44,649 bases of DNA from CAZCJU01 sp964498965 (GTDB taxonomy: Bacteria > Bacillota > Clostridia > Oscillospirales > CAG-272), in contig CAZCJU010000006.1 in NCBI GenBank assembly GCA_964498965.1, positions 1-44,649 on the forward strand, written 5' to 3'. Positions 25,063-33,855 of the stretch are shown here, piece after piece. How positions within the stretch are numbered: the first letter of the stretch is position 1; each line of letters starts with the position of its first letter. Below the pieces are notes generated by a model, which saw only the letters and a list, made by a program, of their open reading frames with translations, made no database searches and had not been told where the DNA came from. The translations under genes and the position numbers were made by a program.

Positions 25063-26523
25063 TTATTTTCGCATTTCCTTGCTTACCCTGTGAGCAAAAT
25101 CGGGAGAGGCTTTCGAGAAGTTTGCAAGTACCCTCTTGATTATATCCCCTCGGCATTCCTTCAGCTCGACGGCGATGTTGGAGCAAAGTGCGTTTTTTTC
25201 CTCCTCGCTCATGCCGTCGTATCTTTTTCCCGCTTGCGAAAAATCGTCGGTGTTCGAGATCACCTTTCGTTGAACATATCCTTCGACGAATGCGGGCTTC
25301 GGAACGAAAATATCGAACGGGCGGGGACGATCATCGGCAAGACTATTCGGGTAATAGTTGATCGGCGACGGGTTGAATTCGTACGTCATCGCACCGTCAC
25401 GCTGGTTATTGTCAACGGGGGATATCGATCGGTTTACAGGTAAGGCGGCGAAATTGGTACCGAGGCGGTAACGTTGGGTGTCAAGATACGAAAACGACCT
25501 GCCCTGGAGCATTTTATCGTCGGATAACTCAATTCCGGGAACGATATTGGCGGGACAAAACGCAGCTTGCTCTACCTGTGCGAAAAAGCTCTGCGGATTT
25601 TTATCGAGCGTCATCATGCCCACCTTGATAAGCGGAAATTGCTCCTCGTCCCACGTTTTTGTGTCGTCAAGCACGTCAAAAGGCAACTGTGTTGCCTGCT
25701 CGGGTGTCATTATTTGAACGCAAAGCTCATATTTCGGATAATCGCCCTTTTCTATAGCGTCATGCAAAAGTCTTGTGGCAATGTCCGGATCGGTGCCTGC
25801 AAGCCGTTCGGCTTCGTAGCGGTCGATGGTTTCGATGCCCTGCTGAGTTTTCCAATGATATTTTACGAAAAAGCGTTGCGACTTGGAGTTTACCCATATA
25901 TACGTGTTTACGCCGAATCCGTCCATACGCCTGTAATCCTTGATCGTGCCTCTATCGGAATAAAGCCATGTTATCATGTGAGTCGATTCGGGCGAAAGGG
26001 AAATGAAGTCCCAAAACCGTTGCGGAATACGCAAGTTGGAATCCGGCGACGGCTTCAGAGAATGGATCACGTCGGGGAATTTTATCGCATCTCTTATAAA
26101 GAATACTGGCAGATTGTTTCCGACTATGTCGTAGATTCCCTGATTAGTGTAAAATTTTACCGCAAATCCTCTCGGATCGCGCGATGTGTCGGCACTGCCT
26201 CGACCGCCTATGACGGTCGAAAAACGCACGAATACCTTTGTCAGCCTGTAAGGCGATTGCAAAAAATCCGCCGTGGTGTACTTGCACATACTTTGATACA
26301 GCTTGAAGCTTCCGAAAGCACCGGCACCTTTTGCGTGTACAACACGCTCCGGTATGCGTTCTCGGTCGAAATGCGACAGCTTGTCGATAAAATGAATGTC
26401 CTCGATAAGCCCCGGACCGTTTTCACCGACGGTCAGCGAGCTTGTGTCGTTAGTTATAGGTCTGCCGAAGGAGTCGGTCATGCCGTGACCGTCGGTCGGC
26501 CTGTTTTTATAATTGCTATCCAT
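25063..26523 (-). CDS. katA: Haem catalase, small-subunit type
   Basis: Breaks hydrogen peroxide down to water and oxygen in the cytoplasm. The 486 residues match clade-3 small-subunit catalases. Seen: the distal-haem His in PERVVHAKGAGAFG, STVIGGRGSADTSRDPRGFAVKFYT, the distal Asn in GNNLPVFFIRD, PDVIHSLKPSP, and the proximal haem-ligand Tyr in SYLDTQRYRLG. All key residues are present, so it should be active if the cell has or takes up haem. It is the last gene behind marR and the two ABC genes, 66 bases after the second, and its ribosome-binding site lies in a hairpin. Catalase is uncommon in strict anaerobes of this kind, so lateral gain is possible but not shown. Confidence 0.96.
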   Translation of the reverse strand: MDSNYKNRPTDGHGMTDSFGRPITNDTSSLTVGENGPGLIEDIHFIDKLSHFDRERIPERVVHAKGAGAFGSFKLYQSMCKYTTADFLQSPYRLTKVFVRFSTVIGGRGSADTSRDPRGFAVKFYTNQGIYDIVGNNLPVFFIRDAIKFPDVIHSLKPSPDSNLRIPQRFWDFISLSPESTHMITWLYSDRGTIKDYRRMDGFGVNTYIWVNSKSQRFFVKYHWKTQQGIETIDRYEAERLAGTDPDIATRLLHDAIEKGDYPKYELCVQIMTPEQATQLPFDVLDDTKTWDEEQFPLIKVGMMTLDKNPQSFFAQVEQAAFCPANIVPGIELSDDKMLQGRSFSYLDTQRYRLGTNFAALPVNRSISPVDNNQRDGAMTYEFNPSPINYYPNSLADDRPRPFDIFVPKPAFVEGYVQRKVISNTDDFSQAGKRYDGMSEEEKNALCSNIAVELKECRGDIIKRVLANFSKASPDFAHRVSKEMRK

Positions 26524-26562
26524 AAAAAACCTCCGAATATACTTTGAAACAGTATATTCGGA
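26524..26562 (-). promoter_or_regulatory. Hairpin overlapping the katA ribosome-binding site
   Basis: TCCGAATATAC (minus strand 26562-26552) and GTATATTCGGA (26542-26532) pair perfectly over 11 bp with a 9-base loop. The 3' arm ends inside the katA Shine-Dalgarno GGAGG (26534-26530), which is followed by TTTTTT (26529-26524) and the ATG at 26523. The element could work as a terminator or attenuator after the ABC genes, could hide the ribosome-binding site, or as DNA could be an operator. Which of these holds cannot be told. Confidence 0.7.
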
Positions 26563-26589
26563 AGGCTGAAATTTGTGATTTCGGCGGAC

Positions 26590-28572
26590 TTAAGTCGCAA
26601 CGCCGGAAAATTGTGTTTTGTACAGCTCGCTGTATTTTCCGCCGGCTGAAAGAAGCTCCTCGTGACTTCCGCTTTCGCAGATCCGACCGTTGTCGAGAAC
26701 TATGATAATGTCCGAATCTCTTATGGTGGAAAGACGGTGAGCGATTATAAGGCTCGTTCTTTGCCGCATAAGCTCTATCATCGCCCTTTGAATGTTCATT
26801 TCCGTTCTCGTGTCAACGCTTGATGTCGCCTCGTCGAGAATAAGTATCTTCGGATCGGCAAGCACGGCACGCGATATGGAAAGCAACTGACGCTGACCCG
26901 ATGAAAGATTGTCACCGGATTCGGAAAGCTCTGTGTCGTATTTTTCGGGCAGTTTTTCGATGAACGATGCCGCATTAGCCGTATGTGCGGCACGAACGAT
27001 ATCTTCGTCTGTTGCCTCAAGTCTACCGAAACGGATATTATCCGATATAGATGCGGAGAAAAGCACCGTGTCCTGCAAAACTATGGCAATGCAACGACGA
27101 AGTGAGCTTTTTTTGTACTCCCTTATATTTACCCCGTCTATAAGGATATCGCCCTGCTGCTGGTCGTAGAAACGAAGAAGCAAATTTACTATAGTCGTTT
27201 TTCCGCTTCCTGTCGCACCGACAATAGCTATCTTTTGTCCCGCCTTTACTTCAAGGTTAAAATCCTTTAATACAGGCTCATTCTCTTTGTAAGAAAAATT
27301 TACGTGCCTGAACGAAATGTTTCCTTTGAAGTCGGCAAGGTCAAACTCGCATGTACCCTCGTCGATCTCCGCATCGGAGTCGATTATCTCGAATATACGC
27401 TCCGCACCGGCGATTGCCGTGAGGATAGACGTGTACTGGTTTGCGATCTCGTTTATAGGTCGGGTAAATTGCTTTGAATATTGCGTAAATGATTGTATGT
27501 CGCCGACCGTTATTGCGGCAACGGTTATAAAGCCAATCGAAAATTCGCCTTTCATGACGAGAAATGCACCGGCAATGACGAGTATCAGGTAACCTAAGTT
27601 GTTTATAATGTTCATCAGCGGTCCCATTATTCCGCCGAAGATCTGTGCTTTTATTCCCGTCTTTTTCAGTTCGGAAGCGTCCGCTCTGAATTGCTCCTCG
27701 GCTTGAGCCTGACGGCAAAACGCAGTGACCGTTTTGAATGACGATACGTTTTCCTCAACGTTGCTGTTTATCTTGCCTATAAGCCGTTGCTGAAGCACGA
27801 AATATTTACGCATAAACTTCGAAAGCTTCGTCGATACAAGTATCGTTAGCGGTATGGTTATCATCGCCGCCAAGGTCAGTATCGGACTGATACACAGCAT
27901 TAAGATCGCCGACCCGATGAGCGTAAGTACCGAGGAAATGAGCGAGCCTATGGATTGCGATATCGTGTTCGATACGTTTTCGGCATCGTTCGTCATACGA
28001 CTGATAATGTCGCCGTGTGCGTGCGTGTCGGTGAATTTTACCGGGAGCTTGACAAGATGCTCGAACAGATCGCTACGTAGCGAACGAACCGTTTTTTGCG
28101 ATAGCTTGGACGACAATATGCCCTGAAAATACGACAGGATCGAGCTTGCCGCATAAACTGCCACCATTATCGTCAATACACCGATAAGCTCGTCCATATC
28201 GACATCTACCACGAAATTTCCGTTCTCGTCCTGATGTTGCATGGCGTTTATGGCTTTACCCTGAAGCGTCGGGCCGGCTAAATTGAGCAAGGTCGTGCAT
28301 ATCATTATAACCACAAGCAGAATCAGCACGTATTTGCTCGAACCGATGTATTTCATCAGCCTTAAAAGCGTTGCTTTTGCGTTTTTCGGCTTTTCGGAAA
28401 ACATCTGACCTCTCGGACCTCTGCCGCCGGGTCCCCTGTTTGAGGCACGTGCGGCATCAAGCTGTTTAAGCTCTTCATCGCTTATGTCGTCGCCTTTGTC
28501 ACCGGGTCTTTGCTTCGGGAATTTCCCGTCCGGCGGCATCATATTTTTCGGAGGCATTCTTCCGTTGTTCAT
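26590..28572 (-). CDS. ABC exporter half-transporter with canonical ATP site and long N-terminal extension
   Basis: A 660-residue fused membrane/ATPase protein of the multidrug exporter class. Residues 1-~75 form an unusual soluble extension rich in Pro, Gly, Met, Arg and Lys. Six transmembrane helices follow (~80-370), then the ATPase: Walker A GATGSGKTT, Q-loop VLQDTVLFSASISDN, signature LSSGQRQ, Walker B LILDEATSSVD with the catalytic Glu, and the H-loop IAHRLST. The intact site complements the degenerate site of the partner encoded just upstream, with a 4-base overlap (ATGA). Together they should form a heterodimeric exporter like BmrCD or TM287/288. The substrate is unknown; a drug, bile-acid-like compound or lipid would fit MarR control. 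Confidence 0.93.
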   Translation of the reverse strand: MNNGRMPPKNMMPPDGKFPKQRPGDKGDDISDEELKQLDAARASNRGPGGRGPRGQMFSEKPKNAKATLLRLMKYIGSSKYVLILLVVIMICTTLLNLAGPTLQGKAINAMQHQDENGNFVVDVDMDELIGVLTIMVAVYAASSILSYFQGILSSKLSQKTVRSLRSDLFEHLVKLPVKFTDTHAHGDIISRMTNDAENVSNTISQSIGSLISSVLTLIGSAILMLCISPILTLAAMITIPLTILVSTKLSKFMRKYFVLQQRLIGKINSNVEENVSSFKTVTAFCRQAQAEEQFRADASELKKTGIKAQIFGGIMGPLMNIINNLGYLILVIAGAFLVMKGEFSIGFITVAAITVGDIQSFTQYSKQFTRPINEIANQYTSILTAIAGAERIFEIIDSDAEIDEGTCEFDLADFKGNISFRHVNFSYKENEPVLKDFNLEVKAGQKIAIVGATGSGKTTIVNLLLRFYDQQQGDILIDGVNIREYKKSSLRRCIAIVLQDTVLFSASISDNIRFGRLEATDEDIVRAAHTANAASFIEKLPEKYDTELSESGDNLSSGQRQLLSISRAVLADPKILILDEATSSVDTRTEMNIQRAMIELMRQRTSLIIAHRLSTIRDSDIIIVLDNGRICESGSHEELLSAGGKYSELYKTQFSGVAT

Positions 28573-30287
28573 AATTCAGCCCCCTTTTTCATTTGCGAAT
28601 CGTAAATATCGCGGTATACCGCACTCGTTTCAAGCAACTGAGCGTGTGTGCCGCTGTCGGTCACCGTGCCGTTTTCGAGAATAAATATCCTGTCCTCGCT
28701 TATGACGCTCGCTATTCTCTGTGCAACGGTGATAACGGTTGAATCTTTGAGATTTTCACGCAGTGCATCCCGAACGGCTTTTTCGGTTTTCAAGTCGAGA
28801 GCCGATGTGCTGTCGTCGAAAATAATTATCTTGGGATCGTTTACTATCGCACGAGCTATGGCTATACGTTGCTTTTGCCCGCCCGAAAGCGAAGTGCCTT
28901 TTTCGCTTATCATGGTATCGTATCCGTCCTTGAATGAACGGATAAATGTGTCGGCTTGAGCGATTCGTGCCGCTCTTTGTACGTCCTCGTCCGTCGCCGA
29001 AGGATTGCCGTATCTGATGTTTTCGGCAACAGTACCCGAAAACAGCTCGGATTTTTGGAGTGCAAATGCTATATTGCCCCTTAACGCATTCAACGAATAG
29101 TTCTTCACGTCGATACCGTCTATCTCTATCGTGCCTTCACAAGCGTCGTAGAAACGTGGAATGAGCGAAACGAGCGTCGACTTTCCGCAACCGGTCATGC
29201 CCATTACGGCAATATGCTCTCCCGGCTTGATATCGATGTTGATATTTTTCAAAATATCCGCAGGCGAGCCTTCGTATTTGAACGAAACGTTTTTGAAGCA
29301 TACACCGCCGTGCTTAAACGGCTCGGTGATCTCCCCATTTTTTATTTCCGGTTCGGTTTCGAGTACCTCGCAAATTCTTGCACTCGATACCTTTGCCCGC
29401 GTCACGGACTGAAACATTCCCGCAACCATCATCATCGACATAAGTATCTGCGAGGAATATGTGACCGCCGCCATGACCATGCCGGGCTGCATTCCGTCCG
29501 GACTTACGCTTTTGCCGCCTATGTACAGTATGGCGATCGTTGCGAAATTTTGCACTATCATAAGTAAGGGAGTGAGCAGGGAATTGATCTTTTGCACCTT
29601 GTAGGTCGTCATCATGAGATCATCGTTTGCACCGTTGAATCTGACCGATTCCGAATTTTCCCGAACATATGCCTTGACGACTCTTGTACCCGACACGTTT
29701 TCTCCGACTATGGAATTGAGCCTATCGAGTTTTTTCTGGACGGATTTGTAAAGAGGACCGGCTTTTGACAAAATGAGCCAAAGTGCTACGATCTGAAACG
29801 GCATGGCGGCAAGAATGACAAGCCCGTATTCATAGCCGTAGCCGAGCGTCATTACGACACCCCCGAAAAAGAGGAAGAACGACCTAACGAACATTCGTAT
29901 AGCCATTGACACAAAATCCTGTGTCGCACTTACGTCGTTTGTCGTTCTCGTTATCAACGAACCGGTTGTAAAGCTGTCCGTCTGCGACGGAGAAAAGCTC
30001 ATTATTTTGGAAAAAACATCACACCGAAGATCTGTGGCAAAGCCCTGCGAGGCGGCAGAAGCGAATGCGGCGGAGGCAAGTCCGCAAATGCCGCCGACGA
30101 GTACGAGCAGTATCATTGCGACACCCTTTTGCAGAATGACAGATAAATCGAGCTGCATTATGCCCTCGTCGATGATCTGTTGCATAAGCTTAGGCTGTTG
30201 CAGATCCGCAAACACCTCTCCCAGCATCGTGAGCGGGGAGAGGATAGCGAAAAGCCAATAAGGCTTCAAATATTTTGCGAGCTTCAT
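28569..30287 (-). CDS. ABC exporter half-transporter with degenerate ATP site
   Basis: A 572-residue partner of the following ABC gene: six transmembrane helices (~15-300) and an ATPase domain with Walker A GMTGCGKST and signature LSGGQKQ. Walker B reads IIFDDSTSALD, so the catalytic Glu is Asp. The H-loop reads TVAQRIAS, so the switch His is Gln. These two changes are the usual marks of the non-hydrolysing site in heterodimeric exporters. The gene starts 16 bases after marR and overlaps the next gene by 4 bases, so the pair is under the MarR promoter. Confidence 0.93.
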   Translation of the reverse strand: MKLAKYLKPYWLFAILSPLTMLGEVFADLQQPKLMQQIIDEGIMQLDLSVILQKGVAMILLVLVGGICGLASAAFASAASQGFATDLRCDVFSKIMSFSPSQTDSFTTGSLITRTTNDVSATQDFVSMAIRMFVRSFFLFFGGVVMTLGYGYEYGLVILAAMPFQIVALWLILSKAGPLYKSVQKKLDRLNSIVGENVSGTRVVKAYVRENSESVRFNGANDDLMMTTYKVQKINSLLTPLLMIVQNFATIAILYIGGKSVSPDGMQPGMVMAAVTYSSQILMSMMMVAGMFQSVTRAKVSSARICEVLETEPEIKNGEITEPFKHGGVCFKNVSFKYEGSPADILKNINIDIKPGEHIAVMGMTGCGKSTLVSLIPRFYDACEGTIEIDGIDVKNYSLNALRGNIAFALQKSELFSGTVAENIRYGNPSATDEDVQRAARIAQADTFIRSFKDGYDTMISEKGTSLSGGQKQRIAIARAIVNDPKIIIFDDSTSALDLKTEKAVRDALRENLKDSTVITVAQRIASVISEDRIFILENGTVTDSGTHAQLLETSAVYRDIYDSQMKKGAEL

Positions 30288-30303
30288 GTTATTGCCGAAA
30301 AAC

Positions 30304-30765
30304 TCAGTCCTTTGTTGCTTCGAGATTGTTCTTGAGCTTTATGATCAGAGCCTTGAGCGTTTCGCATTCCTCATCGGTAAGACCGTTGAGCATATCGTTA
30401 CGCATTTTCGTGTTGGAAGCTTCTATACGTTCCGCAAGCTCACGTCCTTCATCGGTTATGTAAACGTGAGTCCTTCTCAAATCGAATTCGTCGATCTTGC
30501 GAACAACGTATCCGCTCGCTTCCATAAGACGGAGCGTTATGCTGACCGTGGGGGGCTGAAGCCCGGTTATTTTAACAAGCGAAAGCTGTGATTCGCCATG
30601 CTCGTTGACAAGAGCGGTAACCAGAGGACGGTATGCCGATTTGATTCCGAGTTTGCCGTTGTCGCTTCTCGACCTTGCTTGGCAAAGCTTTACAACATCG
30701 CTGATATGCCCTATAAGCTCTTCAACACTGTCGAAATCGTTTTTGTTTTGCGTATCGTGATTCAT
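30304..30765 (-). CDS. MarR-family transcriptional regulator
   Basis: A 153-residue winged-helix regulator, normal length for the family. Seen: the helix-turn-helix around SLVKITGLQPPTVSITLRLME, and the wing with VRKIDEFDLRRTHVYITDEG, followed by a long dimerisation helix. GAGG precedes the ATG. It heads the marR-abc-abc-katA unit and probably represses it through the palindrome at its own promoter. Members respond to hydrophobic ligands or cysteine oxidation; one Cys lies near residue 28 (VKLCQAR), which could matter given the catalase downstream, but it is not at the OhrR position by eye. The ligand is unknown. Confidence 0.92.
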   Translation of the reverse strand: MNHDTQNKNDFDSVEELIGHISDVVKLCQARSRSDNGKLGIKSAYRPLVTALVNEHGESQLSLVKITGLQPPTVSITLRLMEASGYVVRKIDEFDLRRTHVYITDEGRELAERIEASNTKMRNDMLNGLTDEECETLKALIIKLKNNLEATKD

Positions 30766-30787
30766 TTTTTTACCTCATAAATTATAC

Positions 30788-30805
30788 TTGTTTGATAACT
30801 AACAA
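30788..30805 (-). promoter_or_regulatory. Probable MarR operator
   Basis: An 18-bp near-palindrome, on the minus strand TTGTTAGTTATCAAACAA, with 14 of 18 positions symmetric. It resembles the TTGTT...AACAA sites of MarR/SlyA proteins. It lies just downstream of the -10 box, over the expected start of transcription, where a bound repressor would block it. Confidence 0.65.
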
Positions 30806-30806
30806 T

Positions 30807-30835
30807 AGTGTACAATAATTTTTTTGTTTTGTCAA
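30807..30835 (-). promoter_or_regulatory. Promoter of marR-abc-abc-katA
   Basis: Minus-strand -35 TTGACA (30835-30830), 17-base spacer, -10 TACACT (30812-30807), some 40 bases before the marR start codon. No other promoter of this quality was found up to katA. Confidence 0.82.
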
Positions 30836-30936
30836 GTGCTATTTGATTAATTTCAAACAAAAATCAATTTTTTCACTTAATAATCACAAATATCGGCGGC
30901 TTGCGAAAAAAATCCGAAGAAAATTCTCAATAGGTA

Positions 30937-30965
30937 TTGAAATTCGAAAACGTATAATGTATAAT
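30937..30965 (+). promoter_or_regulatory. Promoter of the metallo-beta-lactamase-fold gene
   Basis: -35 TTGAAA (30937-30942), 17-base spacer, -10 TATAAT (30960-30965). The transcript would start near 30972 and carry an ~80-base leader with a small GC-rich hairpin, CCCGC (30984-30988) with GCGGG (30995-30999), of unknown role. Confidence 0.72.
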
Positions 30966-31052
30966 ATATAATACAATATCGTACCCGCCGTAATGCGGGA
31001 ACGTCAGGCAAAAGGCCGAACAAATTTTTTGAAAAGAAAAAAGGAGCTTTAT

Positions 31053-31901
31053 ATGCGACAGGATAATATTGTATGTCAACTTAAGGAAAATTCATTTTCG
31101 CAAATGATGTCTTATGTCATTATGTCGAAAGGAGAGATCGCCGTGATCGACGGCGGAACGGTAAACGATGCCACTTCGTTGCTTGATTTTTTGTATGAGC
31201 TTTCCGACGGAAACAAGCCGGTGGTAAGCAAATGGATGTTTACACACGCACATCACGACCATATGTGCAGTGTTATCGAAATAATGAAAAATCATGCCGA
31301 TAAGCTTGAAGTGAAGGACTTTTATTACAATTTCGGTGATTTCGATTTTTCGATAAGACATTGCTACGAAGCGTATGAATTTAAGGGAGCAGACTTTCTC
31401 GAAGCGACTAAAAAATTCACCTCGCTCGATAAGCTTCATATCGTAAAAACGGGTGACAAAATAGAACTCGGAGATGCTTATTTCGAAGTCTTGAGAACAC
31501 CCGAAACGCAATATGCGAATAATGTTATGAATAACAGCTCGGTCGTTTATATGCTCAATATGTCCTCGCAAAAGGTGCTGTTTTTGGGAGATACGGGGAT
31601 CGAAGCCGGCAATGAAATGCTCGAAAAATATACGCACGGAGAGCTTAAAGCGGACTTTGTTCAAATGGCACATCACGGACAAAACGGCGTGACCGAAGAA
31701 TTTTATAAAGAAGTCGAGCCTAAAGCGTGCTTGTGGACAACGCCGCTTTGGCTTTGGAACAACGATGCGGGACGTGGATATAATACCCACGTTTTCAAAA
31801 CGATCGAAACGAGAGGCTGGATGGAAAAACTCGGGGTTAAGGAAAACTATAAAACGCATGAGGGAACAGCCGTAATAACATTCCCACATAAATTTGATTA
31901 A
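31053..31901 (+). CDS. Metallo-beta-lactamase-fold hydrolase
   Basis: A 282-residue cytoplasmic protein. Seen: the metal motif FTHAHHDHMCS (HxHxDH), IAVIDGGT, VLFLGDTGIEAG with the metal-bridging Asp, and the second His motif MAHHGQNGVTEE. The order of motifs recalls the ComEC-type and AttM-like branches of the superfamily, without signal peptide or membrane part. The start at 31053 follows AAGGAG by 6 bases; an in-frame extension to 30993 lacks a site. It is monocistronic, divergent from marR. The substrate is unknown; it is distinct in sequence from the lipoprotein at 16205-17155. Confidence 0.85.
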   Translation: MRQDNIVCQLKENSFSQMMSYVIMSKGEIAVIDGGTVNDATSLLDFLYELSDGNKPVVSKWMFTHAHHDHMCSVIEIMKNHADKLEVKDFYYNFGDFDFSIRHCYEAYEFKGADFLEATKKFTSLDKLHIVKTGDKIELGDAYFEVLRTPETQYANNVMNNSSVVYMLNMSSQKVLFLGDTGIEAGNEMLEKYTHGELKADFVQMAHHGQNGVTEEFYKEVEPKACLWTTPLWLWNNDAGRGYNTHVFKTIETRGWMEKLGVKENYKTHEGTAVITFPHKFD

Positions 31902-31967
31902 AATGTAAACATTTTATAAACAACCAAAATTACATTTTAAAAATCGTCGTTTTTAACATAAACCCAC

Positions 31968-31996
31968 TTGACAAATTCTTAAGAGTAATATAAAAT
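31968..31996 (+). promoter_or_regulatory. Promoter of rny
   Basis: -35 TTGACA (31968-31973), 17-base spacer, -10 TAAAAT (31991-31996), 73 bases before the rny start codon. Confidence 0.72.
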
Positions 31997-32069
31997 AAAT
32001 AGGTATATCACGTTTTCGATATATTAAATTGTTCTTTTAAAAATAAATATTCTGAAAAGGAGGTGCTTT

Positions 32070-33623
32070 ATGGATATTACAATAGCAATCGTTTGTATTG
32101 CCGCAGCCCTTTTGGCAGGTTTCGGAATAGGTATACCGCTCGGTATAACTTACCGTAAAAAGATCGGCGAAAAGGAAATAGGCTCGGCAGAGCTTAAGGC
32201 AAAACAAATTATAGACGACGGCGTAAAGCTTGCCGAATCGAAAAAAAAGGAAGCTTTGATAGAAGCAAAGGAAGAAATACTTCGTTCTAAAACCGAATCC
32301 GAGAGAGAGATCAAGGATCGCCGCAGAGAGGTATCCCGTCTTGAAACACGTGCCTTGGCAAAGGAAGAGGCACTTGAGAGAAAGCACGAGGCTCTTGAAA
32401 AAAAAGAAGAGATACTTGCCAAAAAGATCAAAGACAATTCGGAATTGACCGAGGAGATAGAGAAACTTAAAGCTCAGGAGCTGACACTTCTCGAAACGAT
32501 ATCGGGCTTTACGAGCGAGGAAGCAAAAAACGAGCTTATCGCAAGGCTTGAGGACGAGGTCCGCCACGAACAGGCACTTAAGCTCAGAGAGCTTGAAACG
32601 GAGTTTAAGGACGAAGCGGAGAATAAAGCGAGAAATATCATTTCTCTTGCTATTCAAAGATGTGCCGCAGACCATGTTGCCGAATCGACGGTGTCCGTCG
32701 TCAGCCTGCCCAATGACGAAATGAAGGGTAGAATTATCGGCAGAGAGGGTAGAAATATAAGAGCGATAGAAACGCTTACGGGAGTGGATCTTATAATAGA
32801 CGATACACCCGAAGCCATAACGCTTTCCAGCTTTGACCCGGTGCGTCGCGAGATCGCACGTATCACGCTTGAAAAACTTATATCCGACGGACGTATACAC
32901 CCGACGCGTATAGAGGAAACCGTGGAGCGTGCAAAGCGTGAGGTCGATGCGACGATCAAACAAGCGGGCGAGAGAGCCATGTTCGAAACGGGGATCCACG
33001 GCTTGAACGGTGAGCTTGTAAAACTGCTCGGACGCTTGAGATATCGCACGAGTTACGGACAAAACGTTCTCGACCACTCAATGGAGGTAGCATATCTGTG
33101 CGGTATGATGGCATCGGAGCTTGGCATAGACGCTACTATGGCGAAACGTGCCGGTCTTTTGCATGATATCGGTAAGGCGGTCACACAGGAGTGCGAGGGT
33201 TCGCATATACAGCTCGGTGTAGACATAGCCAAAAAGTACAAGGAAAACAGAGAGGTCGTTCATGCGATAGAGGCACATCACGGCGATGTGATGCCGCAAA
33301 CGGTCATCGCGGTACTTGTTCAGGCTGCCGATGCGATTTCGGCGGCACGTCCCGGTGCAAGACGGGAAGATCTCGAAAACTATATCAAAAGACTCCAGAA
33401 ACTCGAAGATATCGCAAAGAGTTTTCCCGGAGTTGATAAGTCTTATGCCGTACAGGCAGGACGCGAAATACGCATAATGGTTAAGCCCGAAGAGATAAAC
33501 GACGAAAAAATGATAGTCGTTGCCCGCGATATCGTCAAAAGGATCGAATCCGAAATGGAATATCCCGGTCAGATCAGGGTAAATCTCATAAGAGAGAGCC
33601 GTGCGATCGAATATGCGAAATAA
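32070..33623 (+). CDS. rny: Ribonuclease Y
   Basis: Membrane-anchored endoribonuclease that starts mRNA decay in Firmicutes. The 517 residues show the full family order: one N-terminal transmembrane helix (~4-24), a long charged coiled coil (~30-200), a KH domain with IGREGRNIRAIETLTGVD, the HD domain with LLHDIGKAV and HHGDVMPQ, and the C-terminal family domain ending ESRAIEYAK. AAGGAGGTG precedes the ATG. It stands alone between its own promoter and that of rpmE. Confidence 0.97.
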   Translation: MDITIAIVCIAAALLAGFGIGIPLGITYRKKIGEKEIGSAELKAKQIIDDGVKLAESKKKEALIEAKEEILRSKTESEREIKDRRREVSRLETRALAKEEALERKHEALEKKEEILAKKIKDNSELTEEIEKLKAQELTLLETISGFTSEEAKNELIARLEDEVRHEQALKLRELETEFKDEAENKARNIISLAIQRCAADHVAESTVSVVSLPNDEMKGRIIGREGRNIRAIETLTGVDLIIDDTPEAITLSSFDPVRREIARITLEKLISDGRIHPTRIEETVERAKREVDATIKQAGERAMFETGIHGLNGELVKLLGRLRYRTSYGQNVLDHSMEVAYLCGMMASELGIDATMAKRAGLLHDIGKAVTQECEGSHIQLGVDIAKKYKENREVVHAIEAHHGDVMPQTVIAVLVQAADAISAARPGARREDLENYIKRLQKLEDIAKSFPGVDKSYAVQAGREIRIMVKPEEINDEKMIVVARDIVKRIESEMEYPGQIRVNLIRESRAIEYAK

Positions 33624-33787
33624 CGAACTCGTTTCGTAATAAATATATTAACATACAGCAGTGCAGAATTAAATGTGCGATAAGCATTGAGGATATATTT
33701 ATTGGTAAAACGGTGCGACAGATGTCGCAAAAACGACGTTTTAACACAAAGTTAAAGAAATGTTAAAAAAATAATTTGACTCATCTA

Positions 33788-33816
33788 TTGCAAAATGAGA
33801 TAAAATGTGATAAAAT
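33788..33816 (+). promoter_or_regulatory. Promoter of rpmE
   Basis: -35 TTGCAA (33788-33793), 17-base spacer ending in TGTGA, -10 TAAAAT (33811-33816). A second overlapping set, TTGACT with a TAAAAT at 33801, has a poorer 19-base spacer. The intergenic region 33624-33787 holds only a small inverted repeat around TGCGAC/GTCGCA and no ORF. Confidence 0.65.
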
Positions 33817-33855
33817 ACACGTTGCGTATGATTGAGTATGAAAGAGGTGAAAATC

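Noticed and set aside
25567..26547. A 326-codon open frame on the plus strand opposite katA.
   Set aside because: The opposite strand encodes a full catalase with all motifs; this frame has no recognisable features.
30966..31052. A guanidine, ZTP or cobalamin-type riboswitch upstream of the metallo-beta-lactamase-fold gene.
   Set aside because: Short sequence likenesses do not extend to the conserved cores or pseudoknots of those classes.
33700..33765. A terminator after rny around TGCGAC/GTCGCA with outer AAAACG/CGTTTT.
   Set aside because: The stem is short and no T-run follows on the plus strand, so it is not listed as a terminator.
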